The notes under the pieces: generated by a model
What the model saw: the letters and a program-made list of their open reading frames with translations, nothing else
What the model was told of the DNA's origin: nothing
Databases searched by the model: none
Part shown: positions 30,274 through 30,985 of the stretch, in pieces
How positions within the stretch are numbered: the first letter of the stretch is position 1
Layout of the letters: every line of letters starts with the position of its first letter
Translations under genes and position numbers: made by a program
Source of the DNA: a virus
DNA: 30,985 nucleotides
Virus record (IMG/VR): IMGVR_UViG_3300028178_000463
Span: 1-30,985 of that record
Direction: 5' to 3' (one strand)

Positions 30274-30801
30274 ATGATTACAGATGAACAGATTGAAAAT
30301 CGTGAAAAAAACTTGAAATTACATTATGAAGCGATGAGAAAAGACCTTGATATTTTGCTGACTTCGATGATACCTACGCAAAAGAATCTCATGAAAACAA
30401 TTATGTGGATCAATGCTATTGTTCTAGGCTTGATACTGAATAATTTCCTTAAATTTAAATATGCATTTTTTATGATTCCATCATTTGCATTTAGTGCAAT
30501 GGCTTTTGGGCTAATTCTATACTCTCTCAAAAAAGGGAGATCAAAAACTTTGGGACATATTAATACGCTTGAGATGGAAAATATAAATCAAAATAGATTT
30601 GAAGCAATTGTCGGTTTGCAAAAGTTGATTGTTGCCATAGAAAAAGCAATAAAAAGCAATTCTGTAATCATTGAAAAAAGAGGTAAGAAAATTTCTGATT
30701 CGGTCAACTTTACCTTAGCCTCAATAGGTCTTATTCTTGTATATGCTATCTTTCTTTTTAATCTCATTTTAAGAGGGAAGGAGGTGATGCATATTGGCTG
30801 A
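30274..30801 (+). CDS. Three-helix membrane protein, unknown (accessory operon)
   Basis: A 175-residue protein. The start at 30274 has GGAG seven bases upstream; an earlier ATG at 30232 lies only four bases from the -10 box and is not preferred. Hydrophobic helices lie at about residues 42-59 (TIMWINAIVLGLILNNFL), 62-86 (KYAFFMIPSFAFSAMAFGLILYSL) and 146-168 (VNFTLASIGLILVYAIFLFNLIL), with a charged amphipathic helix before and between. No family is recognised with confidence; the layout of two adjacent helices and a helical cytosolic part faintly recalls SLATT-type membrane effectors. Codon use looks more AT-rich than in the phage core, suggesting a later acquisition. Confidence 0.7.
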   Translation: MITDEQIENREKNLKLHYEAMRKDLDILLTSMIPTQKNLMKTIMWINAIVLGLILNNFLKFKYAFFMIPSFAFSAMAFGLILYSLKKGRSKTLGHINTLEMENINQNRFEAIVGLQKLIVAIEKAIKSNSVIIEKRGKKISDSVNFTLASIGLILVYAIFLFNLILRGKEVMHIG

Positions 30802-30985
30802 TAAAGATGAAACAATGCCTGTTTCATCAGATCAGAATACCAATCCAAAAATGTCGCTAGCTACGAACAACACTGAGCGACGTTATACTGGTGATAGTAT
30901 TCATGAAAGTTCTGGACATAATATTACTGCAAAATATATTCCAAAAACAGAACCAAAATCTGGCGAAAAAGAAGAAAAGAAGTAG
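30794..30985 (+). CDS. Small hydrophilic protein coupled to the membrane protein
   Basis: A 63-residue protein starting at a TTG with the near-perfect site AAGGAGGTGA nine bases upstream. It overlaps the end of the membrane protein by eight bases. It is polar and low in hydrophobic residues (SSDQNTNPKMSLATNNTERRYTG), ends in a Lys/Glu-rich tail (KTEPKSGEKEEKK) and has no recognisable domain. It is probably a partner or regulator of the membrane protein. The stop coincides with the end of the window. Confidence 0.65.
   Translation: MADKDETMPVSSDQNTNPKMSLATNNTERRYTGDSIHESSGHNITAKYIPKTEPKSGEKEEKK

Larger units (their letters stand above)
268..30985. mobile_element. Mu-like transposable prophage (one end visible, the other beyond the window)
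   Basis: Transposase A and B, a Gam-like protein, GemA, a Mor-family activator, MuF, gpG, a gp28-type terminase and a gp29-type portal together define a transposable phage of the Mu group. The tail proteins are of P2 type and the capsid shell proteins resemble lambda D and E. The left boundary is inferred at 268, where homology to the host reductase stops and a 5'-TG terminus begins. This is the end next to the late and methylase genes, equivalent to the Mu right end. The transposase-proximal end was searched for near 30126-30985 using the left-end repeat and was not found, so the element continues past the window. Confidence 0.88.

Noticed and set aside
30126-30985. Possible transposase-proximal phage end inside the window
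   Set aside because: No copy of the left-end repeat and no ...CA boundary followed by reductase sequence was found, so the end must lie further right.

Overview
The window is most of a transposable, Mu-like prophage sitting in a bacterial chromosome. Codon use, moderate AT content and the gene set (a Mu-like phage carrying a D12 adenine methylase, a P2-type tail, a Gam-like protein and a Mor-family activator) suggest a Campylobacterota (epsilonproteobacterial) host such as a Sulfurimonas/Sulfuricurvum relative, and recall the Mu-like CJIE1/CMLP1 prophages of Campylobacter. The host assignment is inference; the Mu-like nature is well supported. At the left edge (1-267) lies the first part of a host NAD(P)H-dependent FMN reductase-like gene, broken at codon 89 by a phage end that begins TGTACA at 268. 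The opposite phage end is not visible and should lie beyond 30985.

Layout, left to right. (1) 268-435: phage end with several copies of a CTATCATTTCAAATTCAAA-type repeat in both orientations, probable transposase-binding sites. (2) 456-13455, minus strand: one tightly packed late operon. Read in the direction of transcription it encodes a small membrane/coiled-coil protein, P2-type baseplate (V, W, J), tail protein I, fibre N-terminus (H), two fibre-associated proteins including a seven-repeat propeller-like protein, two small proteins, sheath, tube, a tail chaperone with a -1 frameshift extension, tape measure, U, X, hub protein D, then a lysis cassette (holin candidate, SLT-family lysin, Rz- and Rz1-like spanins) and a DNA adenine methylase. 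(3) 13622-22301, plus strand: head operon with a gp37-like protein, a Mu I/Z-type protease-scaffold, a lambda D-like decoration protein, a lambda E-like capsid protein, a gp36-like protein, small and large terminase, portal, MuF and gpG. (4) 22290-30125, minus strand: early operon (unknown early protein, transposase A, B ATPase, winged-helix and HTH regulators, small proteins, Gam-like protein, a free-standing copy of the transposase C-terminal barrel, a Cys-rich protein, a RecA-fold ATPase, GemA) ending in the Mor-family activator. (5) 30126-30985: an operator-like divergent control region followed by a rightward pair encoding a three-helix membrane protein and a small hydrophilic protein.

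How it should work. The early operon makes transposase A, ATPase B and nuclease protection, so that the phage integrates and replicates by transposition. Mor, last in that transcript, would switch on the head and tail/lysis operons, whose start regions face away from each other at about 13.46-13.62 kb. The virion is a mosaic: Mu-like packaging and portal, a lambda-like capsid shell and a P2-like contractile tail.

Most notable points: a T TTT TTG frameshift site with a good E' extension; a carbohydrate-binding-like module inserted in the capsid decoration protein; a nuclease-toxin-like domain at the end of MuF; a stand-alone paralogue of the transposase barrel; a seven-repeat fibre protein; unusual repeat arrays at 23065-23163 and 25429-25462; and an accessory membrane-protein pair where Mu carries its repressor. 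No tRNA, rRNA, CRISPR array or IS element was seen, and no stretch longer than about 190 bases lacks a gene.
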